Source: a virus
Direction: 5' to 3' (one strand)
Virus record (IMG/VR): IMGVR_UViG_3300032093_000012
Location: 62,001-126,000 of that record
Length of the DNA: 64,000 nucleotides
Part shown: positions 8,775 to 17,212 of the stretch, one piece after another
Layout of the letters: every line of letters begins with the position of its first letter
Position numbering within the stretch: position 1 is the stretch's first letter
Made by a program: the position numbers and the translations under genes
The notes under the pieces: model-generated
The model's input: the letters and a program-made list of their open reading frames with translations, nothing else
Database searches by the model: none
Told to the model about the DNA's origin: nothing

Positions 8775-9205
8775 GCTAAGCTCCCGTATGGTACTACCAC
8801 TTGCGTAACACTACCACCGGGATCTGTAATTCTTAATGTTATAGTACTACCGTCAGACGTCCACTGTAAGTTATTTCCACCGATATCAAAAGATCCTGAA
8901 GATGCTCCGCCTTCTTTAAATAATTCAGCAGCGATATTTTGTGATATCGTTGCATAGATTCTACTCTCTAGATTATTCAAGAATTTAGCTAAGTTTGTGT
9001 TCTTAGCATCAGCTGCAGCTTTAGCTGCATCCGTCTTCTTGTCTTCTATAATCTTCTGCTTCCTTGTTTGTTCAAGGTTATCAATAGTTAAGACATGAGA
9101 CGAATAGCCGACGCCAGAAAAAGATGGGTTTTTAAACCCAAAGCTCACTTCACTTGCATAAGAAGCAGAAGAAAATAAGCACACTAGTAATGCTATCTTC
9201 TTCAT
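8768..9205 (-). CDS. csgF: CsgF, curli assembly factor
   Basis: The 145-residue protein has a Sec signal peptide (MKKIALLVCLFSSASYA) followed by the CsgF N-terminal signature (FGFKNPSFSGVGYSSHVLTID). In bacteria this segment plugs into CsgG and couples export to nucleation. The length fits CsgF (about 138). It is the first gene of the operon, 22 bases from a late promoter, with CAGGAG before the ATG. CsgE and CsgC are not seen. Confidence 0.93.
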   Translation of the reverse strand: MKKIALLVCLFSSASYASEVSFGFKNPSFSGVGYSSHVLTIDNLEQTRKQKIIEDKKTDAAKAAADAKNTNLAKFLNNLESRIYATISQNIAAELFKEGGASSGSFDIGGNNLQWTSDGSTITLRITDPGGSVTQVVVPYGSLAW

Positions 9206-9225
9206 GTTTTACTCCTGTTACTGGT

Positions 9226-10890
9226 TTATTTATAATCCCTCATCTCTTTCATATGTTGCTGTAGCTCAGGATCACCTATTAATGCTGGTTCCATAATAGG
9301 TTCAACTGAAGATTTTACGTACTTATGGAAAAGCATCTTAGCAGTCTCTTCATCTTTTGCCTTTGGAACACACATACCACAACCACAAAGGTCATGTGGG
9401 CATGTTATGTAGGGGATCTCCATGTTACCATAAAGATGATCTTTTAATTTTGATATGATCTTTGAGAACTCACTAACTTTACCGATAGGTTCCTCAACAC
9501 TATTAAGGCTTGTCCTACATGTCTGATGATGGAAGACAATATCCTTCTCTTGCTCAATATGCAAGAAGAACCAATTAATCATACACTTCCAGCCCTTAAA
9601 GTTTGTGTTCTTAGCAAACTTGATTTCATCCCACTGGTCTTTTTCAGAATGAACTGTTTGACAAGACAAGTCTCTGCCACCACAACACATCCTACCAATA
9701 GAACGGCCGACTACTTTACCTTCTTCAAACTTAGATTTCTTTAGAGTATCCACGGATTTAACAATGTTGAGTGGATCTTCAAAGTTCTTGCGTGACTCTC
9801 TTATCTTATCAAGTTTTTCTTGAAAATCAAAGTTGGCTGCTTCGATACTTTGCTTTGCAGGTTTATTAACATTATCGATAAGAGTATATGTTTTTTTTGA
9901 ATGTTCACCCTGTTCAATCAATACTGCAGGAACTTCTTCTTTCTTTTTACCTTTCATTGAAATATCAGCAACTTGCTGTTGTTTAATTTCAATCTTTTTA
10001 ATTTGCTTTTGTACTTCAACCGGTTCTTTAGACAAAAATTCTTCTACAGATTCTACTTCGACTTCTTTAGAACCAATTAGTCTATCAAAGAAACCATTCA
10101 CTGAATCTTCTACACTTAGACCACTAACTTTGATATTAGAGAAAGCATGTTCAGTAAGTTCTAAGTTTTTCTTATTCCAGTACATTGTAATGTATGCAGC
10201 CTGATCATGTGTATAGGCATGCACTTTACTTCTTGTAATTACTTTCTGCTTCTTAAGATCTACTTCATCTTTCTTTTGTTCTTCTAGTCTTTCACCAATA
10301 ATTCTAGGAATAAAATTAATCTTACGTGGTGTAAGAACATTCTCCATAAGATCAACACACTCATTAAAGTATTGATCATTGGCATGCATCATGACATTTA
10401 CTTTAAAACGTTGACCAATATCCTGTAGATGAAGGATATTCTTTACAACTTTTTCTTTCAATGTTGGGTGTGCTTCAGTATGGTAGCTAACAGTAATCAT
10501 GTTGAAGAGTTTAAGGATCTTCTCACTAGTATCTGTTGGCCAAGTAGCATTAGTCGTCATGCTAAGACGATACTTCTTAGGATAAGTGTCTCTAATCCAT
10601 TCTACAAACTTAAAGAAATTTGGATTAACAGTCGGCTCACCACCAGTGAAGCTAATAGTACATGCCATATCAATCTTATGAAATGATTTATAGATTGAAT
10701 AGTATTCGTCAATATGCTTCATGGTCTTCTTAAGTTCTTCCATCTCTGCATGAGCTGACCATGAATTATGCATGTATAGTGTACAATAGGTACAGTCGTA
10801 GTTGCATCTACGACCGAGATCCCATACAATCATCATATTATAGCCAGACTTTTCATTATAGTCAATGGCTGTCAAGAGTTGTTCTTGCAT
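9226..10890 (-). CDS. Radical SAM protein with long linker and C-terminal Cys-rich region
   Basis: The 554-residue protein has the radical SAM motif CNYDCTYC at about residues 29-36, followed by a TIM-barrel-like core (SFTGGEPTVNP, SMTTNA). A charged, coiled linker covers roughly 220-390. The C-terminal part holds many cysteines (CCGGRDLSC, CPHDLCGCGMC) that could bind further iron-sulfur clusters. Such proteins cleave S-adenosylmethionine to generate radicals; the substrate cannot be told. Its stop overlaps the curli late promoter. Confidence 0.88.
   Translation of the reverse strand: MQEQLLTAIDYNEKSGYNMMIVWDLGRRCNYDCTYCTLYMHNSWSAHAEMEELKKTMKHIDEYYSIYKSFHKIDMACTISFTGGEPTVNPNFFKFVEWIRDTYPKKYRLSMTTNATWPTDTSEKILKLFNMITVSYHTEAHPTLKEKVVKNILHLQDIGQRFKVNVMMHANDQYFNECVDLMENVLTPRKINFIPRIIGERLEEQKKDEVDLKKQKVITRSKVHAYTHDQAAYITMYWNKKNLELTEHAFSNIKVSGLSVEDSVNGFFDRLIGSKEVEVESVEEFLSKEPVEVQKQIKKIEIKQQQVADISMKGKKKEEVPAVLIEQGEHSKKTYTLIDNVNKPAKQSIEAANFDFQEKLDKIRESRKNFEDPLNIVKSVDTLKKSKFEEGKVVGRSIGRMCCGGRDLSCQTVHSEKDQWDEIKFAKNTNFKGWKCMINWFFLHIEQEKDIVFHHQTCRTSLNSVEEPIGKVSEFSKIISKLKDHLYGNMEIPYITCPHDLCGCGMCVPKAKDEETAKMLFHKYVKSSVEPIMEPALIGDPELQQHMKEMRDYK
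9227..9234 (-). promoter_or_regulatory. T4-type late promoter of the curli operon
   Basis: TATAAATA on the minus strand lies just inside the 3' end of the radical SAM gene and about 22 bases upstream of csgF, with CAGGAG in between. It predicts late transcription of all six curli-operon genes. Confidence 0.65.
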
Positions 10891-11159
10891 TATCGCTCCG
10901 ATACTTCTACTTCAACATACGACTCTTGAAATATTTCTCTATCACAAAAATAAAACTCACCTCTAATTCCTTTGCAAAGATAGTCACCCATCTTTCCAGT
11001 CATAGTACCTTCAAGAGTCCATACCATCATACCGGATGCTGTGCCATCAGGTCTTCGCGACACTGAAGCATTAGACCATTCAATAAGATCATCAATACTT
11101 TCTAGTGTTATTTGTCTAGCTTCAATGGGAATAGGCTTCTTCAAATAAAATGGCATCAC
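10890..11159 (-). CDS. PGDYG-type small phage protein
   Basis: The 89-residue protein ends with the pattern GDYLCKGIRGEFYFCDREIF, which I associate with the PGDYG family common in phages; function unknown. The second Met may be the start. Its stop overlaps the next gene by one base. Confidence 0.7.
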   Translation of the reverse strand: MMPFYLKKPIPIEARQITLESIDDLIEWSNASVSRRPDGTASGMMVWTLEGTMTGKMGDYLCKGIRGEFYFCDREIFQESYVEVEVSER

Positions 11160-11848
11160 TTATCTCCAAGATCAAGAGCATCCTTCAACGACGGAAACAC
11201 TTCTGTAATTTGATACCAAGCATCAGTAGCAAGTTCACGATGTTCCTTCTGAGTCGAAGGGTCCATACGAACTTGACAGTAATGAATCCAGCTACGAAGA
11301 GAACCCTTCATGTACATGCGCGACATAGTAAGACCCTCAGGAAGCACGGCACGAGCCTGTTCCTTAGCGATATTATTCCATGATGCCCAGTTGTAAGCTT
11401 CTTGAGCAGCGTCAATAGCCTTCTGCTGCACTTCACGCCATCTTTCAGCAACAGTTGTTTTCTGATCCATGTCAATGCTGTTCTGACGGTTCTTTTCATC
11501 CTGCAAACGAGCTTCACGAGTAACGAAACCCATATCTTTAGTAGGATCAGCATAACGCTGACTGAACTCTTGAAACGAGAATGAACGATGACGAATAACT
11601 TGGCGTCCAATATCGCGAGTTGTATTGATCTCCATCACTACATCAACCATCTCAAATGGCGACCAATGTTTATGCTTTGCAAGATACTTCAACAGCTTTG
11701 GTGCAGTCAAAGTGTTATTTTGATTTGATGGGTTACTCACTCGAGCAACGTATGCAATGAACTCATCAACAGTAATATATGGTGCTTCGGGGTCATCAGA
11801 GGTACAAATAGTAGGCTGAGTAACGGCAATAATCTTAGCAGTATTCAT
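11156..11848 (-). CDS. thyX: Flavin-dependent thymidylate synthase ThyX
   Basis: The 230-residue protein contains the ThyX signature RHRSFSFQEFSQRY near residue 82 and a second conserved region with RAVLPEGLTMSRMY. ThyX methylates dUMP to dTMP using FAD, NADPH and methylene-tetrahydrofolate. Length fits the family. It is coupled to neighbours by short overlaps. Together with nrdA it supplies DNA precursors. Confidence 0.96.
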   Translation of the reverse strand: MNTAKIIAVTQPTICTSDDPEAPYITVDEFIAYVARVSNPSNQNNTLTAPKLLKYLAKHKHWSPFEMVDVVMEINTTRDIGRQVIRHRSFSFQEFSQRYADPTKDMGFVTREARLQDEKNRQNSIDMDQKTTVAERWREVQQKAIDAAQEAYNWASWNNIAKEQARAVLPEGLTMSRMYMKGSLRSWIHYCQVRMDPSTQKEHRELATDAWYQITEVFPSLKDALDLGDK

Positions 11849-12108
11849 ATTTTAGTAGCTCCTTTAATAATCCATCCATCAATTTTATAATCATTACTTA
11901 GCCTTTTAACATGTTGCTGAGCTAAAGCAATGGCATCATCTCTATTTTTAGCGCGAACTTCTACTTCATGTAGATCATATAACATTCGTTCATATGGTTG
12001 AATAGTTACTTTATAGAGAGAAGTATTTTTATTTTTCTTTAACAAGTCTTTTAAATAACCAACTGGCTTGTTATTCCAGATATCTTCCATCTCAGCTTTA
12101 TTTAGCAT
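11845..12108 (-). CDS. Small phage protein of unknown function
   Basis: 87 residues with a basic, helical N-terminal half and an ALAQQHVKRL helix later. It overlaps thyX and the primase gene by about four bases and one base, so it is part of the same transcript. No family recognised. Confidence 0.65.
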   Translation of the reverse strand: MLNKAEMEDIWNNKPVGYLKDLLKKNKNTSLYKVTIQPYERMLYDLHEVEVRAKNRDDAIALAQQHVKRLSNDYKIDGWIIKGATKI

Positions 12109-13148
12109 TATATTTTACTCCAACGTTGCAAAGCTAGTTTAGCTGCCAAATCACGATGTGTATTCTGTTTTATTATATACTCAATAAATTCAGATGACAT
12201 GCCTGCAAGGATCATATCGTTAATATCTTTATGTTCTAAGTTTTCAGGCCATATACATACTCTATAACCCTGCATGATAGCCTTATCTATCTTCTTAACA
12301 GTCTCCTTAGAGCGTGGTTCATTGTCATAGACGATAACTAGTTTATCTTTATCAAAAGTACGAAGAGCAGATACTAAGTCACCACCAGCCGTAGCAATTG
12401 AATTATTAACAAACATACTATCAATTGGACCTTCAAATACGTATACATCTTTATCAAACTTAGCACGCTCAAGACCATAGACTTTTGGTACTGAATCATC
12501 AAGGATGATAGTGATGTACTTAACGTTTGAATTGCCTAATGCTCTACCCTGATAAGCATGAACGTTCTTATTAGTATCTATAAAAGGTATGAGGAGTCTT
12601 GTCTCATCTCGCGCTAAAGAATCTTCATCAAACTTATTAGGAATTAAGTTGTTAGTAAAGTTTTTAAAGTTAGGACATGAAAAAAGTATAGCATGAAACG
12701 GGTTAGGTATCTTACGACTCTCAACAAACTTTTTAATTCTATGATCTGGAGAAAGTTGAGATACTTTCTTTAAGCCTTTAAGTGGACCCATCTTTGTAAA
12801 GATAGGCTTCTTCATCTTATCTACAAACGTTTCAAGTTCTACTTGTTCAGGTGTTTTATTATTTGAGAGACATTCCATCTTATACTCAGAGAAAAGCTGA
12901 GCATCTATCTTCTTAAGAAAGATAGGAAAATCAGAATGAGCATTACAGTTGAAACAGTGAAACTTATACTTACCAGACTCTTGATAGATCCAGCCACGAC
13001 TCTTTGATCTACTACGAACAGAGTCACCACACAGTGGACACCGGAAATTGTATCCGTTGTTTCTATGTTTAAACCTTTCAAGTCTGAAAGCAATTAGATT
13101 GATATATTTTTGATCTAGCCAATACGTAGCTTGCATTACATTATCCAT
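12108..13148 (-). CDS. 61: DNA primase (T4 gp61-like)
   Basis: The 346-residue protein has an N-terminal zinc-binding domain (CPLCGDSVRSRS..HCFNCNAHSD, about residues 38-72) and a TOPRIM domain later (VFEGPIDSMF about 226-236, then VIVYDNEPRS). These are the elements of T4 gp61 and DnaG-type primases, which make RNA primers at the fork with the gp41 helicase. An early-type promoter lies directly upstream. Confidence 0.93.
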   Translation of the reverse strand: MDNVMQATYWLDQKYINLIAFRLERFKHRNNGYNFRCPLCGDSVRSRSKSRGWIYQESGKYKFHCFNCNAHSDFPIFLKKIDAQLFSEYKMECLSNNKTPEQVELETFVDKMKKPIFTKMGPLKGLKKVSQLSPDHRIKKFVESRKIPNPFHAILFSCPNFKNFTNNLIPNKFDEDSLARDETRLLIPFIDTNKNVHAYQGRALGNSNVKYITIILDDSVPKVYGLERAKFDKDVYVFEGPIDSMFVNNSIATAGGDLVSALRTFDKDKLVIVYDNEPRSKETVKKIDKAIMQGYRVCIWPENLEHKDINDMILAGMSSEFIEYIIKQNTHRDLAAKLALQRWSKI

Positions 13149-13168
13149 TATCAGTGTGCATGGATAAG

Positions 13169-13197
13169 ATTATAACTAATTTAAGAAGCTAAGTAAA
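13169..13197 (-). promoter_or_regulatory. Sigma-70-like (early) promoter for the primase operon
   Basis: On the minus strand TTTACT and TATAAT are separated by exactly 17 bases, about 20 bases before the primase start. Confidence 0.6.
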
Positions 13198-13200
13198 TGC

Positions 13201-13587
13201 TTATTTTAAGATACGTAGGATTTTATCACTATGTGTGATAACAAATGTAATTACGGTGAATCCACCGATGTACATCCAGATATACTTCTCGAGTGAAGTA
13301 ATCTTGTTAGTTAGTATCTCGTGTTGTTTTGTAGATTCTTCTCTAAGTTTATGTATTTCTGTTATGATATTCTTATCTTCACTTCTCATCGTATCATACA
13401 CATCTTTCAATTTGATATCTGATTCTTCGCGACGTCTTTCAAGTATATCTTCGATAGATGACACGTGTTTCTCTGAGCTTTGAATTCTTTGTTCATGCAC
13501 AGCCAGCATCTTAGTGAGATCTATCTGTACATCTGCTAGTTTTTCTAATGTTTGCTCTATCCTATCGAGCCTTTTTTCTTCTATCAC
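13201..13587 (-). CDS. Coiled-coil protein with C-terminal membrane anchor
   Basis: 128 residues: a long heptad-rich coiled coil (about 1-100) followed by one membrane helix near the end (YIWMYIGGFTVITFVI). The layout resembles haemolysin XhlA-type or holin-accessory proteins, but homology is not certain. Its start overlaps the downstream end of the next upstream gene by four bases. Confidence 0.7.
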   Translation of the reverse strand: MIEEKRLDRIEQTLEKLADVQIDLTKMLAVHEQRIQSSEKHVSSIEDILERRREESDIKLKDVYDTMRSEDKNIITEIHKLREESTKQHEILTNKITSLEKYIWMYIGGFTVITFVITHSDKILRILK

Positions 13588-13862
13588 TTTTCTAATTCTT
13601 TACGAGTTAGAATAGCTCTAAGCTTTTTCTTTCCTTTGACCCATGTAGCAGGATCATCACCTGTACCGGGAACACTTGGACCAGTAACATTTGCTGGAAC
13701 TGGCGAATCTTCTTTAATCTTTCCTACTGATGATTTTAACCAAGCTTTCTTGACAGCTTTATCGAGAGTCTTCTGAGCTGCAGCAGTCTTCGATGGCTTA
13801 CCTTCAAGCGCACGAGCTTTATTTACTTTACCAACTAATTCTGCAGAAATCTCGTTTATCAT
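13584..13862 (-). CDS. Lys/Ala-rich structural-type phage protein
   Basis: 92 residues, basic and alanine-rich, with a Pro/Gly linker (PVPANVTGPSVPGTGDDP) before a conserved-looking C-terminal piece (WVKGKKKLRAILTRKELEK). It lies in the block of virion-associated genes; function unknown. Confidence 0.65.
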   Translation of the reverse strand: MINEISAELVGKVNKARALEGKPSKTAAAQKTLDKAVKKAWLKSSVGKIKEDSPVPANVTGPSVPGTGDDPATWVKGKKKLRAILTRKELEK

Positions 13863-14257
13863 CAGATCTTCCTTAATGCTTCTACAATCTTATTATCCAT
13901 TGGGACAACATCTGTATTAATTATTTTTTCTTCACCTACATTATATAATCTACTAGGTAATATATTTAATAATATCATAAAAGGTTTTAAACACTTTAGT
14001 TGCTCTCTCATCTTTAAGAATATTATCTTACATGCAATCTCAGGACCAAAAACATTAGATAATATAATTAAATGATTTAAGATCAATCTTTCTTTTAATT
14101 CACCGGTCTCTTCATACCTAGTTACTAACTTTTTAATATACTTTATTCTTTGCAAATCTTCTATAAATTCTTCAGTACTATGACATTGTTTATCATAATG
14201 CCTGGCACAAAATACAAAGAAATTATCATCAGTTATTTTTTCAATATTCATTATCAT
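13862..14257 (-). CDS. Conserved T4-like protein (DUF7207-like)
   Basis: The 131-residue protein has a pattern I associate with a conserved T4-like family: an FFVFCARHYD N-terminus, FIEDLQRIKYIKKL, and ERLILNHLIILSNVFG. Helical and soluble; function unknown. The true start may be the Met at residue 3. Confidence 0.75.
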   Translation of the reverse strand: MIMNIEKITDDNFFVFCARHYDKQCHSTEEFIEDLQRIKYIKKLVTRYEETGELKERLILNHLIILSNVFGPEIACKIIFLKMREQLKCLKPFMILLNILPSRLYNVGEEKIINTDVVPMDNKIVEALRKI

Positions 14258-14262
14258 CTAAT

Positions 14263-14550
14263 TTAAAATGTACTTAATGCAACTCTCTTTATATTATTAT
14301 TAGATGTAGCTACATACAAGTACGTATTATCAAAAAATAAAGTACCGGCCTTTACTGTAAGAGAGGTACTATTTGCAGGTGTTGTTGTCTGTATAACAAT
14401 ATTGGCAGAAGAATTGCCAAGAAGATTAGAGACTTTAATAGTTTTTGTTGAAGGAGTCCCATCGGGGTCTTTCAATATAATGATTCTATCATTTGCTACG
14501 GCATTATTTGTCGTAGCTAACTCTGAAGTCTTCTTGGCATTATCTGTCAT
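14263..14550 (-). CDS. Probable virion surface or tail-fibre-associated protein
   Basis: 95 residues with an N-terminal segment typical of phage fibre proteins (KKTSELATTNNAVANDRIIIL) and a beta-rich, Ser/Thr-rich remainder ending in LYVATSNNNIKRVALS. It lies next to an Ig-like virion protein. Assignment is by style of sequence only. Confidence 0.6.
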   Translation of the reverse strand: MTDNAKKTSELATTNNAVANDRIIILKDPDGTPSTKTIKVSNLLGNSSANIVIQTTTPANSTSLTVKAGTLFFDNTYLYVATSNNNIKRVALSTF

Positions 14551-14562
14551 GTTAAACCGTTA

Positions 14563-15192
14563 TTAAGTTGTGATTGTCAATACTGCGTTTGAAGATACCT
14601 TGTTGTCTGCACCTGTTGCAGAAACTGTAACCTTGAAACTTGTATTTGTTGTTACAACACCTGAGTTTACAACTAAGTTTGCTGCAGTTGTTACACCAAC
14701 GTTGGCGCCGGCGCCGAGCGAATCGCCATTTGCATATGTCCACTGATAAGCAAGTGTTGCACCTGCAGGAACTGATGCAGCAACAACTCTAAACGTTGCC
14801 ATTCCAGCAGCAGATGTGTTAGCTGTATTTCCAAGTGGCTGTGTAGTAATTGTGATTGCATAGTCTGGGAATGCAGCATCTTCTGCGTCTCCAGACATTG
14901 AACCCATAGCTACAAGAACTTCGTGCTGGATACGACCTGCACGACCACCAGAACCTTCAATTCTGTTTACCCAGCCTGCATGAGCTGCACGATTTTCACC
15001 GTTCTGGCGAGTTGCTCTAATTTCTGATGTATCAACACCATACTGGCCAACAGTGATGCCTGTGATTAGAGCATCAGCAGTTGTGTTGCCAAAAAATGCA
15101 TTTCTATTTGCAGCGTTTGCTACTACTTTATAACCGCTAACGCCCCAAAGAACTGAGTTTGCTGCGCTATCGTCGTTTTTCCATTGTGACAT
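14563..15192 (-). CDS. Virion structural protein with C-terminal Ig-like domain
   Basis: The 209-residue protein starts with a module found in T4-like cyanophage and environmental phage virion proteins (DDSAANSVLWG, NRNAFFGNTTADALI). It ends with an Ig-like beta-sandwich (about 120-209; ATLAYQWTYANG, SFKVTVSATG). Decoration of the capsid or tail is likely. AGGAGG precedes the start. Confidence 0.75.
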   Translation of the reverse strand: MSQWKNDDSAANSVLWGVSGYKVVANAANRNAFFGNTTADALITGITVGQYGVDTSEIRATRQNGENRAAHAGWVNRIEGSGGRAGRIQHEVLVAMGSMSGDAEDAAFPDYAITITTQPLGNTANTSAAGMATFRVVAASVPAGATLAYQWTYANGDSLGAGANVGVTTAANLVVNSGVVTTNTSFKVTVSATGADNKVSSNAVLTITT

Positions 15193-15225
15193 TTAGATAT
15201 CCTCCTAAAATGTTTTTATTATTTA

Positions 15226-15432
15226 TTATTCTTCTATAATCATCATGTCTAAGAGATATTGTGACTTCTTACCAATCTTCTTTTCTTTACCATTAACAAT
15301 AAGGACTGGATCAGAAGGATTTCTTCTTTGGACGACAGCACGTTCACGCAAAGGTTTATTTACAGGTGCAACAGGAATTTCTTCCTGTTGCTCGTTAGAA
15401 GCTTGCTGCTGGTTAGCTATTATTAGAGGCAT
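15226..15432 (-). CDS. Small protein of the virion gene block
   Basis: 68 residues: a Gln/Glu-rich N-terminus and a short conserved-looking PVLIVNGKEKKIGKKSQYLLD part. Coupled to the upstream gene by a one-base overlap. Function unknown. Confidence 0.6.
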   Translation of the reverse strand: MPLIIANQQQASNEQQEEIPVAPVNKPLRERAVVQRRNPSDPVLIVNGKEKKIGKKSQYLLDMMIIEE

Positions 15433-16772
15433 TAACCACCAATCTCTTTTCTAAAAGCTTTTTCATGATCATCTTTTTCAGCAGGTGTTCTCTTTGAATG
15501 ATAACTATCTAAAAACCCTTGAGCCTTTCTATGTGGGATCTTTACTTTCTTATCACCGACGCTTACTTCAATATGACCAGTAACGGATGGCTTAGCATCT
15601 CTGATCTGTGCAGCAAGATTACTTTCTACCATATCACCTTCTGGCTCATATGAATTGTTCTGTGCTTGCTTACGAGCTTGATCTTTGATCTTATCTGCCT
15701 GAACAGTTGCTTTTGCTGTAATAGAAGCAGCTTTCATCTTCTGCTGTGCAGATTTTTGCGCTGACTGGACTGCATCTTCTGCAAATGTAGCAGCAATAGC
15801 ATCGAGTTTGGCTTGTTCTTCATCAGAAATACTTACTTCTTCATAAGTTTGCTTACCGCTGCCACCAACTTTAACATATCTTCCAATTATCTTGTTATAA
15901 GAAGTGCGAACACCTTGACTGCGATTTCTTGTCTTTCTGTTTCTATCAGCTTTCACTTCTGCAGAATCACCTGGCTCATGGCCCATTCTATGCTGCATAG
16001 CTTTTGTACGATAGCTCTTAAGAGTCGTATCAGAGATCTCGTCAACCTGCTCTACTTCTTCTTTTGCCATCTTATATGTGTGCTTCTCTGAGTTATCACC
16101 AAAACTGCCGCTTGTGTGTTTCTTCATGCTGACAACTTTATAACCCATCTTCTTGTGCTCTGCAGCTTTCTTTGCAGTATGCTGTGGAGAACCAGTGAAG
16201 ATTACTTCTTTCTCATCAATCTGCTCTACTTCTTCTTTTACTGGTTGTCCATTTTTATGAATTTGAGCTTTAGGATCTTTAGCTTTAATTTTCTTGTATA
16301 TCGAATGATTAGAAGTAATTGGATATTTTGAAATATGATAGATTTTATCAGTATCAGATTCTGTATTTCTAATAGAATAAGAGTCTGCTTCATCAAGTTC
16401 TACATCTTCTTTGCGAAGGAGTTTGAAATCATGAGCATCGATCTTACCATTCTTGTTCTTATCGATCTTATGCTGTTTGCCTTTTAGCTCTTCTTTTTTA
16501 ACTTTTTTATCGTCATCATCATCTGGATCTTTAATATCAGGCTTGTACTGTGGATTTACATCAACTTCAGTCTTGCCTTTAGCAATTGATTTTGCAGCTT
16601 CGATAACGGAATCAGGGATTCCAATTGCTTTATTGTTTAACATGTCTGGTTCCTCATCGATAATTTTCTTTTGAATCTGTTGTTGTTTATGATGAACTGT
16701 TTTTGGATCTTTAGTCCAAGGTCTAGCGACTATATCTCTAATCTTATTTTCTAAAGTTCTATAGTCTGCCAT
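15432..16772 (-). CDS. Large charged virion-associated protein with EF-hand and repeated acidic motifs
   Basis: About 446 residues from the Met before ADYRTLENKIRDIV, chosen because an AAAGG site precedes it. The protein is charged and low in complexity. It has one EF-hand-like loop (DKNKNGKIDAHDF, about 115-127) and near-identical acidic motifs (RKEDVELDE, KEEVEQIDE, KEEVEQVDE) between basic segments. Motifs of this kind occur in head-interior or prohead proteins of T4-like phages, where acidic sites may be cut by the prohead protease; that is inference. It overlaps no enzyme family I know. Confidence 0.7.
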   Translation of the reverse strand: MADYRTLENKIRDIVARPWTKDPKTVHHKQQQIQKKIIDEEPDMLNNKAIGIPDSVIEAAKSIAKGKTEVDVNPQYKPDIKDPDDDDDKKVKKEELKGKQHKIDKNKNGKIDAHDFKLLRKEDVELDEADSYSIRNTESDTDKIYHISKYPITSNHSIYKKIKAKDPKAQIHKNGQPVKEEVEQIDEKEVIFTGSPQHTAKKAAEHKKMGYKVVSMKKHTSGSFGDNSEKHTYKMAKEEVEQVDEISDTTLKSYRTKAMQHRMGHEPGDSAEVKADRNRKTRNRSQGVRTSYNKIIGRYVKVGGSGKQTYEEVSISDEEQAKLDAIAATFAEDAVQSAQKSAQQKMKAASITAKATVQADKIKDQARKQAQNNSYEPEGDMVESNLAAQIRDAKPSVTGHIEVSVGDKKVKIPHRKAQGFLDSYHSKRTPAEKDDHEKAFRKEIGG

Positions 16773-16774
16773 TT

Positions 16775-17212
16775 TTATGCCTTTATGATTGAACGAAGCA
16801 TCCAACCATGCTTCTCATGTGCTTCAATACGAGCTTGAATAATATTTGAAATACCAAACTTTTTAGCTTCTTCAGCTAGTTCATAAGCTTTATTTAATGA
16901 ATCTAAGACTTTTTCATTGTCATCTTTTAGTCTAGTCATCATTGATACAGCACTAGGTATAGTTGTCTCATCTTGAATAGATGTTAGTTCTTTGAATCTT
17001 GAGAATGAACCAGGAACATATATGTCAAGTGTACGAATGCCTTCGGCTATATTATCTACAGCTGCAAAGACTTCTTCATAAAGATCTTTTAAAAAAGAAT
17101 GATGTTGAGAGAAGTCTACTCCCTCAACATTCCAATGAAAATAATGAGCTTTTAAATAGAAAGCAAAAGTATCAGCTTGTGCTTCTTTTAAAGCTTGTTC
17201 TAACTCATCCAT
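16775..17212 (-). CDS. Dps/ferritin-like DNA-protection protein
   Basis: The 145-residue four-helix protein carries the Dps ferroxidase pattern: HYFHWNVEGVDFSQHH, then YEEVFAAVDNIAEGIRTL. Dps proteins oxidise and store iron and bind DNA under stress. It is slightly shorter than bacterial Dps (about 165) and lacks a long basic tail. Its presence in the late block suggests protection of DNA during infection or packaging. Confidence 0.9.
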   Translation of the reverse strand: MDELEQALKEAQADTFAFYLKAHYFHWNVEGVDFSQHHSFLKDLYEEVFAAVDNIAEGIRTLDIYVPGSFSRFKELTSIQDETTIPSAVSMMTRLKDDNEKVLDSLNKAYELAEEAKKFGISNIIQARIEAHEKHGWMLRSIIKA

